A stretch of DNA of 64,000 nt from Candidatus Nitrotoga sp. M5 (lineage in GTDB: Bacteria > Pseudomonadota > Gammaproteobacteria > Burkholderiales > Gallionellaceae): the NCBI RefSeq assembly GCF_927904885.1, contig NZ_CAKMNW010000015.1, forward strand, positions 1 through 64,000, in the 5' to 3' direction. Made by a program: the position numbers and the translations under genes. This document shows positions 37,097 through 45,174 of the stretch, piece by piece. The notes below the pieces were generated by a model that did not search any database, was not told where the DNA came from, and saw only the letters and a program-made list of their open reading frames with translations. Position 1 is the first letter of the stretch. Each line of letters starts with the position of its first letter.

Positions 37097-39753
37097 ACCG
37101 TAGTTGGGTTCGGCTTGTCGGGATTGATATTGTATAGTTTGATCGCCTTGCTGACTTCGCTCATAGCCATCGTGCCTTCGTCAGCCAGCGCTTTTAAAGC
37201 GGCGACTGCTATATAGTAACGATCAACCTCGAAGAAATGGCGTAGCTTCTTTCGCGTATCAGAGCGGCCAAAACCATCCGTACCCAACACCTTGTAATTG
37301 CCGGGCAAGAAGGCACGAATTTGGTCAGCGTAGCTTTTGATGTAATCAGTTGCGGCAATTACTGGTCCCTTGCGCTTACCCAAACATAGCTCGGCGTAGC
37401 TTATGCGTGGTTCTGATTCGGGATGCAGCATGTTCCAGCGCTCACAATCCAGTCCATCCCGACGTAATTCATTGAAACTGGTTACGCTCCAGATGTCAGG
37501 GACTACGCCAAAGTCTTTCACTAATAATTCAGCTGCTGCGATGACTTCGCGCAGAATAGTCCCGCTGCCCAGAAGTTGCACTGTGGGTGCCGTGGCGGAT
37601 TGAGCTTTGCCTTCATTGAATAAATACATGCCCTTGAGAATGCCGGCCTCTATTCCCTCCGGCATTGCCGGATGCTTGTAATTCTCATTCATCACAGTAA
37701 GGTAAAAGAACACATCTTCTTGTTCCTGATACATGCGGCGCATGCCATCCTGAATAATCACTGCCAGTTCGTACGCAAAAGTTGGATCGTAGGACACACA
37801 ATTTGGAATGGTCGCCGCCATCAGATGGCTGTGGCCGTCTTGATGTTGCAGACCTTCGCCATTCAATGTGGTGCGCCCGGCAGTGCCCCCCAGCAGAAAG
37901 CCGCGTGCACGCTGGTCGCCCGCCGCCCAGATCAAATCGCCGACACGCTGAAAGCCAAACATTGAATAGTAGATATAGAACGGTACCATCGCCACACCAT
38001 GGTTGGCGTAGGCTGTGGATGCGGCAATCCAAGATGACATTGCTCCTGCCTCATTGATACCTTCCTGTAAAATCTGCCCGGCCTTGTCTTCCTTGTAAAA
38101 CATCAACTGATCGGCATCCTGCGGTGTATACAACTGGCCAACTTGAGAAAAAATGCTGAGCTGGCGGAACAATCCTTCCATGCCGAAAGTGCGCGATTCG
38201 TCCGGCACGATAGGCACCACTAGCTTGCCAATATTTTTGTCTTTCACCAATATACCCAGCATGCGCACAAAAGCCATGGTGGTGGAAATTTCACGATCTT
38301 CGGTACCTTTCAGTAATACTTCAAAGGCATCCAATCCCGGTATCTGCAAAGGCTTTGCCACTACTTTGCGATCGGGTACCGTGCCCATGGCTTTACTACG
38401 CTCGTGCAGATAACGCATTTCCAAGCTATCATCGGATGGACGACAGAAAGGCAATTTGGTGAGCTGTTCATCGGTCACTGGAATATTGAAGCGATCACGG
38501 AATTTTCGCAATGCTTCTTCGCCCACTTTTTTTTGCTGGTGGGTGATGTTTTGCGCTTCGCCTGCTTCACCCATACCATAGCCCTTTATGGTCTTGGCCA
38601 GAATAACTGTGGGTTGTCCCTTATGGTTTACTGCGGCAGAATAAGCGGCAAAAACCTTATGCGGATCGTGTCCACCACGATCAAGATGCCAGATTTCATC
38701 GTCCGACATGTCGGCGACCAGTTCTAGTAATTCGGGGTATTTGCCAAAAAAATGCTGGCGCACATAAGCGCCATTTTTGGATTTGTATGTTTGGTATTCG
38801 CCGTCTAGCGCTTCTTCCATGCGCTTTAGCAATAGTCCTGTTTTGTCCTTCTCGAACAAACGATCCCATTGTCCGCCCCACACAAGCTTGATTACGTTCC
38901 AGCCCGCACCACGGAATACACCTTCCAACTCCTGAATGATCTTGCCGTTGCCACGCACAGGACCATCCAGTCGTTGCAGGTTACAGTTAATAACGAAAAT
39001 CAGATTATCCAATTTTTCGCGCGCAGCCAATGAAATCGCCCCCAGTGATTCCGGCTCATCAGTTTCGCCATCACCGAGAAATGCCCATACTTTGCGTCCA
39101 TCGGTACTGACAATGCTCCGATTCTCCAGATAGCGCATGAAACGTGCTTGGTAAATAGCCATCAGCGGACCCAAACCCATAGACACGGTAGGAAACTGCC
39201 AGAAATTGGGCATCAGCCATGGATGCGGGTAAGAGGGTATGCCGTCACCATTTACTTCTTGGCGAAAATTATACAATTGCTCCTCGCTGAGACGTCCCTC
39301 CAGAAAGGCTCGTGCGTATATACCGGGCGAAGCATGTCCCTGAAAATAAATCAGGTCACCGCCATGATCCTCTGTCTTGCCATGGAAAAAGTGGTTAAAC
39401 CCTACATCATAAAGCGTGGCCGCCGAAGCAAAGGTAGCAATGTGACCACCCAGTTCAGATGACTCGCGATTGGCATTAATCACAATAACCATCGCGTTCC
39501 ATCGCGTGAGGGCACGAATGCGATGCTCAAGTTCGTGATTGCCGGCCGAACGTTGCTCCTTGTCGAGCTGTATGGTGTTCAGGTAAGGTGTGATCGTTTT
39601 AATCGGCAGAGCGAAACCGGCCAGGTGTGCTTTTCGGATCAGCTGGCTGATCAGGTAATGCGCGCGTTCCGCGCTGTCATTCTCCAACACTGAGTCCAGA
39701 GCATCCAGCCACTCTTGTGTTTCCTGTGAATCGGAATCAGGTAAATCATCCAT
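37093..39753 (-). CDS. aceE: Pyruvate dehydrogenase E1, homodimeric type
   Basis: The 886-residue thiamine-diphosphate enzyme decarboxylates pyruvate and acetylates the E2 lipoyl group. It has the ThDP motif from GDGETDEPESLGAIS to FVINCN, the FFHGKTEDHGGDLIYFQGHA segment and the HQDGHSHLMA region, all typical of the single-chain AceE. An in-frame codon upstream at 39771 is possible, but ATG 39753 follows GAGGG at seven bases. It heads the run aceE-aceF-nadD-rsfS-rlmH-maf-rng. The E3 gene lpdA is not adjacent; one lies at 58177-60036. Confidence 0.97.
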   Translation of the reverse strand: MDDLPDSDSQETQEWLDALDSVLENDSAERAHYLISQLIRKAHLAGFALPIKTITPYLNTIQLDKEQRSAGNHELEHRIRALTRWNAMVIVINANRESSELGGHIATFASAATLYDVGFNHFFHGKTEDHGGDLIYFQGHASPGIYARAFLEGRLSEEQLYNFRQEVNGDGIPSYPHPWLMPNFWQFPTVSMGLGPLMAIYQARFMRYLENRSIVSTDGRKVWAFLGDGETDEPESLGAISLAAREKLDNLIFVINCNLQRLDGPVRGNGKIIQELEGVFRGAGWNVIKLVWGGQWDRLFEKDKTGLLLKRMEEALDGEYQTYKSKNGAYVRQHFFGKYPELLELVADMSDDEIWHLDRGGHDPHKVFAAYSAAVNHKGQPTVILAKTIKGYGMGEAGEAQNITHQQKKVGEEALRKFRDRFNIPVTDEQLTKLPFCRPSDDSLEMRYLHERSKAMGTVPDRKVVAKPLQIPGLDAFEVLLKGTEDREISTTMAFVRMLGILVKDKNIGKLVVPIVPDESRTFGMEGLFRQLSIFSQVGQLYTPQDADQLMFYKEDKAGQILQEGINEAGAMSSWIAASTAYANHGVAMVPFYIYYSMFGFQRVGDLIWAAGDQRARGFLLGGTAGRTTLNGEGLQHQDGHSHLMAATIPNCVSYDPTFAYELAVIIQDGMRRMYQEQEDVFFYLTVMNENYKHPAMPEGIEAGILKGMYLFNEGKAQSATAPTVQLLGSGTILREVIAAAELLVKDFGVVPDIWSVTSFNELRRDGLDCERWNMLHPESEPRISYAELCLGKRKGPVIAATDYIKSYADQIRAFLPGNYKVLGTDGFGRSDTRKKLRHFFEVDRYYIAVAALKALADEGTMAMSEVSKAIKLYNINPDKPNPTTV

Positions 39754-39784
39754 ATATCTGCCCTCTATCACTCTTTATTGTTAG

Positions 39785-39825
39785 TTTGTACACGCACCAA
39801 CTTGTATGTTTGGTGCGTGTACAAA
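39785..39825. promoter_or_regulatory. 16-bp perfect inverted repeat upstream of aceE
   Basis: TTTGTACACGCACCAA (39785-39800) and TTGGTGCGTGTACAAA (39810-39825) are perfect reverse complements around a 9-base spacer. It sits 32 bases upstream of the aceE start and 32 bases beyond the end of the 5-formyl-THF cyclo-ligase gene. No T-run follows on either strand, so it is either a terminator-like hairpin without a T-tract or, more interestingly, an operator for aceE. Confidence 0.6.
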
Positions 39826-39856
39826 AGCGTGTTATTTGCCTGGGTGTAGGTCAGTA

Positions 39857-40477
39857 TCACACTTTAATTGTTTCGGTTTCCGTCACCACCCATTCTACTT
39901 TATGGTCGGTGGTTTCCTGCGGTATGCCTTCGACCAGCTGAATAGCGAATGCTCCAGCAACCAGCGCAGGGCAGTAGCTCGGGTTCACATTCTTAATTCG
40001 TGCCAACAGCTTGTCATAAAATCCACCGCCGTAACCTAGTCGCGCACCGTCTCGCCCGAATGCTATTCCAGGCAACAAGATAAAATCCACGTCTTGCAAA
40101 GAATTTATTTTGTCGCAGCGCTCAACCAGTGGTTCGAGTATGTTCCACTTGCCAGGTGCCAAATCATGCTGCAAGTTCGTCACTCGGTAAACATCCAATT
40201 CTTTCGTGGCGCAGTTCACTTTGGGCATCAGCACGCACTTACCATCGCGCAATGCTTGTTGCACCCATTTTTCGGTGGAAACTTCCGCGCCGAAGTTCAT
40301 ATATGCCAGCACAGTGTTGGCCGTGCGATAAGCATTCAGGTTAGCGATGCGCACCGAGATGGCATGGCTCAAGCGTGTCCGATCAGCTACGGTCAATTGT
40401 TCACGCGCGGCAATTATACGTTGTCTGAGAGACTGTTTCGCAACCTGAATTGCCATGGGCGAATTATCTTTGCTCAT
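39857..40477 (-). CDS. ygfA: 5-formyltetrahydrofolate cyclo-ligase
   Basis: The 206-residue enzyme converts 5-formyl-THF to 5,10-methenyl-THF with ATP. It has KQSLRQRIIAAREQL at the N-terminus, VLMPKVNCATKELDVYRV in the middle, and the signature LPGIAFGRDGARLGYGGGFY followed by DKLL. In many proteobacteria this gene follows the 6S RNA gene; I could not recognise 6S RNA in the 318 bases upstream. It is followed by the inverted repeat ahead of aceE. Confidence 0.95.
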   Translation of the reverse strand: MSKDNSPMAIQVAKQSLRQRIIAAREQLTVADRTRLSHAISVRIANLNAYRTANTVLAYMNFGAEVSTEKWVQQALRDGKCVLMPKVNCATKELDVYRVTNLQHDLAPGKWNILEPLVERCDKINSLQDVDFILLPGIAFGRDGARLGYGGGFYDKLLARIKNVNPSYCPALVAGAFAIQLVEGIPQETTDHKVEWVVTETETIKV

Positions 40478-40524
40478 ATATTCAAATACACGGTGTTTTT
40501 TAAAATATCAACAGACGTTTTACA

Positions 40525-40701
40525 TTATTTGTTCAAGAGTTTTGCTGTGAATGCAGCAATTACCGCCGCATGCTGACTTGAATAATCCGTCCAGAAACTC
40601 GAACTGGATTTCTGGATGCCATCCCAAAAGGAGAAATATTTTTCTTCTTCGTTATATAAGCCATAACCGCAGAATATCAAACTGCTCAGAACAGCATCCA
40701 T
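40525..40701 (-). CDS. Possible 58-residue hypothetical protein
   Basis: A 58-codon open frame starts MDAVLSSLIFCGYGLYNEEE and continues KYFSFWDGIQKSS...FWTDYSSQHAAVIAAFTAKLLNK. It has balanced amino-acid composition, three aromatic-rich stretches and a Ser run, unlike random sequence. GGGA lies about nine bases before the ATG. It is on the same strand as, and just upstream of, the 5-formyl-THF cyclo-ligase gene. I do not recognise a family. It is either a small real gene or the end of a decayed one. Confidence 0.4.
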   Translation of the reverse strand: MDAVLSSLIFCGYGLYNEEEKYFSFWDGIQKSSSSFWTDYSSQHAAVIAAFTAKLLNK

Positions 40702-40795
40702 AACAATCGTTCCCGCATGAACTCACGAAAAATGGTTGCGGATTTTTAAGTAATGGCTAACTCAAATTCACTCGCACACTACGAACACTTATCTG

Positions 40796-42304
40796 TCAGC
40801 TTAAGAACTTCATGTATGCTGGATTCTCACTCTCATCCCAATAACGATAACCGAGATTATCCAAAAAAATTCGCAGCGGCTTCTTGTCATGATGCGGCAC
40901 TTGCATACCGATCAGTACGCGGCCGTAATCCGCACCATGGTTGCGATAGTGGAACAAGCTAATGTTCCAGCTATGGTTCATGCTATTAAGAAAAGTCATC
41001 AGTGCGCCAGGGCGTTCCGGAAATTCGAAGCGAAACAGGATTTCATCCTGCAAGCCAGGTGCATGCCCCCCTACCAAATGGCGTACGTGAAGCTTGGCCA
41101 TTTCGTTGTCAGTGAAATTCGACGCGGGTAGTTTGTGTTTCTCCAGCGTGGCAACGAGCTTGGTGGTTTCAGACTGATCTTTCACTTGCACGCCGACGAA
41201 CACATGTGCCTCATTGGGATTCGCATAACGATAATTGAACTCAGTTATATTGCGCTGACCTAGCAAAGTACAAAATTTGCGAAAGCTGCCGGGGGTTTCC
41301 GGTATGCTCACTGCCAGAATAGCCTCGCGGTTTTCGCCGAGCTCTGCCCGCTCTGCAATGAAACGCAAACGGTCAAAATTCATGTTGGCACCGCTAGCAA
41401 TTGCCACCAGCGTCTTTCCCTTTAATTTTTCGCGTTCTACATACAGCTTGGCACCAGCAATAGCCAGCGCTCCAGCAGGCTCAAGATTTGTGCGGGTATC
41501 TTCGAACACATCCTTAATCGCGGCACAGATGGCGTCTGTGTCTACCAGTATAATTTCGTCCACCAATTTGCGGCATAAACGGAGAGTCTCCTGCCCGACC
41601 TTTTTTACAGCCACGCCATCAGCAAACAAGCCAACATGCTCAAGCGTGACGCGCTTGCCAGCCTTAATCGAGCGGCTCATGGCATTGGACTCTAATGGTT
41701 GCACACCGATAACCTTGATTTCCGGGCGCACCGCTTTGACGTAAGCAGCAACGCCTGAAATTAGGCCGCCGCCGCCGATGGGCACAAAAACAGCATGAAT
41801 AGGATGGCTATGCTGCCGCAGTATTTCCATACCGATAGTTCCCTGTCCGGCGATTACGTCGGAATCGTCATACGGATGGACGAAGGTAAGCTTGAGTTTT
41901 TTCTCCAATTCCAATGCATGCAAATAGGCATCAGAATAAGAGTCGCCATGCAATATTATTTTTGCACCTCGGCTGGCAACCGCATCCACCTTAATTTGCG
42001 GCGTGGTCACTGGCATGACAATGATGGCCTTGCAGCCCAGTTTCTGCGCCGACAACGCTACGCCCTGAGCGTGATTACCGGCTGAGGCAGCGATGACACC
42101 CCGCTTAAGCTGCGCCGACGACAATTTCGCCATCTTGTTATAGGCGCCGCGTAACTTGAACGAAAATACCGGCTGCATGTCTTCTCGTTTGAGCAGAATC
42201 TTATTGCCAATGCGAGTGGACAGCTTGGGCGCAACATCCAACGGGCTTTCAATAGCCACGTCATATACGCGGGCGGTGAGGATACGACTTAAATAACTTT
42301 CCAT
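40796..42304 (-). CDS. ilvA: Threonine ammonia-lyase, biosynthetic
   Basis: The 502-residue PLP enzyme deaminates threonine to 2-oxobutanoate, the first step to isoleucine. The PLP lysine is in FSFKLRGAYNKMAKL, followed by IAASAGNHAQGVALSAQKLG and the glycine loop VPIGGGGLISGVAAYVK. Two regulatory ACT-like domains follow from about residue 325 (SIPETPGSFRKFCTLLG and EFPERPGALMTFLNSM), the arrangement of the isoleucine-inhibited form. Full length. It stands alone on the minus strand. Confidence 0.97.
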   Translation of the reverse strand: MESYLSRILTARVYDVAIESPLDVAPKLSTRIGNKILLKREDMQPVFSFKLRGAYNKMAKLSSAQLKRGVIAASAGNHAQGVALSAQKLGCKAIIVMPVTTPQIKVDAVASRGAKIILHGDSYSDAYLHALELEKKLKLTFVHPYDDSDVIAGQGTIGMEILRQHSHPIHAVFVPIGGGGLISGVAAYVKAVRPEIKVIGVQPLESNAMSRSIKAGKRVTLEHVGLFADGVAVKKVGQETLRLCRKLVDEIILVDTDAICAAIKDVFEDTRTNLEPAGALAIAGAKLYVEREKLKGKTLVAIASGANMNFDRLRFIAERAELGENREAILAVSIPETPGSFRKFCTLLGQRNITEFNYRYANPNEAHVFVGVQVKDQSETTKLVATLEKHKLPASNFTDNEMAKLHVRHLVGGHAPGLQDEILFRFEFPERPGALMTFLNSMNHSWNISLFHYRNHGADYGRVLIGMQVPHHDKKPLRIFLDNLGYRYWDESENPAYMKFLS

Positions 42305-42724
42305 GAAGGCTCAATAAATTAGTTAATGATGCAAGATTAGCAGGAATTGTGTGCAACCAGAAAGGGTTTCCATATGGCTTGTTAGCAAAGTAATAATGTC
42401 CACTTACCTCCATATAGAAATGTCCACTGGTGATTAAACTTACTACCCATGGTTCTCAATGGCGGCATTTTCTACTTCATATTTCACTGAACTGTAACGA
42501 TAAGTGGTTATTTTTGAATAGCTACGATGCTCAGTCAGCGCTATCGGCAAGCATGAAATGGAGCAAGATATGCGTATTCCGACGAATGGAGATGTGAAGA
42601 ATGAATCATAACGAGCAGCTTCAAATATATAATCTATATAACGGATGACGAAATTGCGCGGCTGCACATTGTGTCTAACCAAGTAGTCATTTTAGTTGTT
42701 TACAACTTTTTTGGGGAATGCAAC
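42305..42724. other. Intergenic region with paired TGTCCACT motif
   Basis: No gene was recognised in 420 bases. AATGTCCACT occurs at 42394-42403 and again at 42419-42428, 25 bases apart, after ATAGAA. Motifs of this type flank some insertion sequences, so this may be an old insertion end. A minus-strand open frame at 42443-42682 has no features of a real gene. Confidence 0.4.
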
Positions 42725-43807
42725 CTATATGCCAAACTCTTTCATGAGACCTATCCTGAAGAGGTCTCGATCGTTCTTTGATGTAAAAGTGGTAACTCGG
42801 CTGAAATTAACAAATCCCTTCCATTTGATGTCAATATATCGTTCTACCTGAAACGAAATCAGGCTATGCAATTGATGATTGTTCGTTCCCCGTTTATTCA
42901 TCGCTACATAAGGTCCAATACCCGCGCTGGCAGCCCAATTTTTATCCAGGGGTTGTACGAACCATCCTTGGGCCGCTACACCATTGCGATGTACTCGAAC
43001 TTCGTCGTCACCCTCCATAATCCCAGAAATTGAAGCTCCCCAATGGTTCCCATAGTATTTTTTAGCTTCTACAGAAAACCCCAGAGCGCCCTCTGATACG
43101 CCATGGTTGGTTTGAGAAATACCTGCAGTTATTCCAAGCCAAATCGGATTACTATAGGACTCTGACTGGATGCGTGCGGGCACCTTGTCAAAATATTTCC
43201 CGATTCCAACAAGTAAAGCAACTGAAGAATGCTTTTCTGGCATGGAAACATGGTTAAGTGCATACCGCATATGCAACCCTGGAGAAAATCTATTCAGATC
43301 CACCAAAGCTGCAACTGATAGCAGCGCGCCCAATTTTGCCTCATTGAGTTCAACGCCCTTGATGGTTGTGGTATTCATACTAAAGTAGGGGCCGAGACCC
43401 AATTCTAAATTTATCTTTTGGCTGACAGGCTTTCTGTAAACCATTTGAGCACCAAAGCCATCACGGTGATTATTATCAGGATGGCCTTCATTAAAATGAA
43501 ATAAATCGAGTCGAAGTTTTGCATCATGTAGATTAAACTTTTCAGCAAGGAATGCCGGGACACTTATTTCTTTGCCGAACCGGAATTCAAAGGTACGTCC
43601 TTCCATATATCTGTCGCCAACTACGCCTTTGCCATACGCGAATCCATTTCCTATTGTTGCCGATGCATAAGCGTTATTATCGCTGTCAGTAGTTATTGAA
43701 TGAGATGCGTCTTGCGGAAAACTTGATTTTATATCTTTATTTTCATGGTCTTGAGCCCAAGCTATTAAGGGTGCCATTAGCAAAACAAATAGAGAAATAT
43801 ATCGCAT
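42725..43807 (-). CDS. Outer-membrane beta-barrel protein with internal duplication
   Basis: The 360-residue protein has a signal peptide (cleavage near AWA-QDH) and two similar halves. Half one has LGLGPYFSMNTTT, LLSVAALVDLNRF, HMRYALNHVSM and ALLVGIGKYF; half two has AGIGPYVAMNKRG, LISFQVERYIDI, FVNFSRVTTFTS and LFRIGLMKEFGI. The repeated strands (GPYxxMN, a barrel strand, then an H/R-x-S-type strand and a closing G-I/L-x-K-x-F strand) resemble small barrels of the PagL/acyloxyacyl-hydrolase-like kind, but a catalytic His-Ser pair cannot be confirmed. No ribosome-binding site is obvious. Function unknown. Confidence 0.75.
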   Translation of the reverse strand: MRYISLFVLLMAPLIAWAQDHENKDIKSSFPQDASHSITTDSDNNAYASATIGNGFAYGKGVVGDRYMEGRTFEFRFGKEISVPAFLAEKFNLHDAKLRLDLFHFNEGHPDNNHRDGFGAQMVYRKPVSQKINLELGLGPYFSMNTTTIKGVELNEAKLGALLSVAALVDLNRFSPGLHMRYALNHVSMPEKHSSVALLVGIGKYFDKVPARIQSESYSNPIWLGITAGISQTNHGVSEGALGFSVEAKKYYGNHWGASISGIMEGDDEVRVHRNGVAAQGWFVQPLDKNWAASAGIGPYVAMNKRGTNNHQLHSLISFQVERYIDIKWKGFVNFSRVTTFTSKNDRDLFRIGLMKEFGI

Positions 43808-43887
43808 TTTAAAAAGTGGACTAATTTTGATTTAATGAAATTATTTATTTAAAGACAGATAATAGTAGGTCAAATTACTTGATTTAT

Positions 43888-43980
43888 AATAATTTTACAA
43901 ATCTTTTCTATTTTATTTTTCAATGCGATGCTCTTGCTTATATGTATTGATCAAGCAACTTGATTCGTGTATTTTTCATA
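43888..43980 (+). repeat. R2 dispersed repeat, copy c
   Basis: TTTTACAAATCTTTTCTATT, TTTCAATGCGATGCTCTTGC and TTATATGTATTGATCAAGCA lead into the hairpin ATCAAG-CAA-CTTGAT (43950-43964). It aligns with copy a at 5414-5525. It lies between the beta-barrel start and the 3' end of the HEPN-like gene. Confidence 0.65.
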
Positions 43981-44093
43981 TGGTGAGTGGTGAGATGTTG
44001 GGCTTCATTGCATTCAGCGCAACCTATCGTGTTTGCCCCTTTATTTCAGAGTCTAACCACCTTTCTTTCATCAGCGCTTTAGATTTCGCAGGG

Positions 44094-45023
44094 TTAGACC
44101 TTCCTGGTGGCACAGCCTTGAGAGGCATATAAGAAAAACTCTCCGTGATAGCCGAGGAGCCGCAAGATGTACTCGCGAAGAATATCCTGTATGCGCTCGT
44201 ATATACTCAATTGCATCGCATGAGATTTTCGAGAAAGGCCTGAGTGAATGATCTCATTACGCAATGTTACAATTTGCTTTAGCCCTCTACGCATACCTAC
44301 GGACAGCAGCATTTCGGAAAGCAAGTCTTCAAATGAAAATTGGGCGCCTGGTTTGCCTGGCTTGCTCGGTGGCTTTCGATAGTAGCCTTTGATGTATGAA
44401 ATGCCAGCCGTGCGTGCATAAGTGTCTTTCAAATTTTCCAATGTAATAAAGAGCAGTAAGAGTCGGATTTCAGTCGGTTGGCTTGGGCGCGTGGCCTGTA
44501 GCAAATAGTGAAAGACAACGGGCAACTTACGTTTTTTACTCAGTCTGAAATAGACTGGGTACGCTTGTTCAACAAAGTTCTTAATTTTTACAGGGTAGGC
44601 CAAGTTAAACGGCGGGCGGAAGGGGTTGGCGATTCCGGATACCGATTTGATATGCCCGGTTGTTTTGCACGTTGGAAAATGATGGCCATAACAAAGTACT
44701 TGTGATTCGGTGGCAAATGATAGCAGCCAACAAATTGCGTCGAGAGTAGCTAGCACATCTTCTGAATGGTTTGATTGAACGTCATCGACTTCTACGGTTG
44801 TCGTTTCGCAGAATGTTCCATGAAGATCTTCAGTTTTTCCATGTGCGACATCAGTACGTTGTCGAAAGCAAAACTTCCACTTGCCGCATTTAAAACGGAC
44901 AACGTCACGTATCCAAGATCCGTCGGGGCGGTGTGTTACCTCGATGCCGCCTATAAGGCAGTTTGCTACGTATGCAGTAAGGGTAGGCAAATTGTGTAGG
45001 GGCAACGTAAAGGTAGACGCCAA
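44094..45023 (-). CDS. HEPN-like domain protein, possible RNase/defence protein
   Basis: The 309-residue product has no recognised N-terminal domain, but residues about 180-295 look like a HEPN/Apea-type helical domain: RLLLLFITLENLKDTYART, a Lys/Pro-rich loop, EDLLSEMLLSVGMRRGLKQI and then R255-N-E-I-I-H260, which fits the RNxxxH active-site motif of HEPN ribonucleases, followed by YERIQDILREYILRLLGY. No ATG is available at the 5' end: the frame begins with TTG only five codons after a stop and without a ribosome-binding site, so it may be 5'-truncated. It lies alone in an accessory patch with an R2 repeat beside it. Substrate unknown. Confidence 0.6.
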   Translation of the reverse strand: MASTFTLPLHNLPTLTAYVANCLIGGIEVTHRPDGSWIRDVVRFKCGKWKFCFRQRTDVAHGKTEDLHGTFCETTTVEVDDVQSNHSEDVLATLDAICWLLSFATESQVLCYGHHFPTCKTTGHIKSVSGIANPFRPPFNLAYPVKIKNFVEQAYPVYFRLSKKRKLPVVFHYLLQATRPSQPTEIRLLLLFITLENLKDTYARTAGISYIKGYYRKPPSKPGKPGAQFSFEDLLSEMLLSVGMRRGLKQIVTLRNEIIHSGLSRKSHAMQLSIYERIQDILREYILRLLGYHGEFFLYASQGCATRKV

Positions 45024-45174
45024 TAAAACAAAATTTTTTTATCGGGTTGGTTTATAAACATAGCAAAAATTCTAATTGCTGACATCTAAAAATGCAGATT
45101 TTCAAGCATCTGCTGCTCAAATTTTTGCTGCACATACATGAGCGCGAACTCTCAATTGCTCGAAGCATATGGCA

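Noticed and set aside
40478-40795. 6S RNA gene upstream of the folate cyclo-ligase
   Set aside because: The location is typical, but I could not find the long rod-like structure with a central bubble, and a protein-like frame fills the region.
42443-42682. 79-residue minus-strand frame near the beta-barrel gene
   Set aside because: No motif, no ribosome-binding site; probably non-coding.
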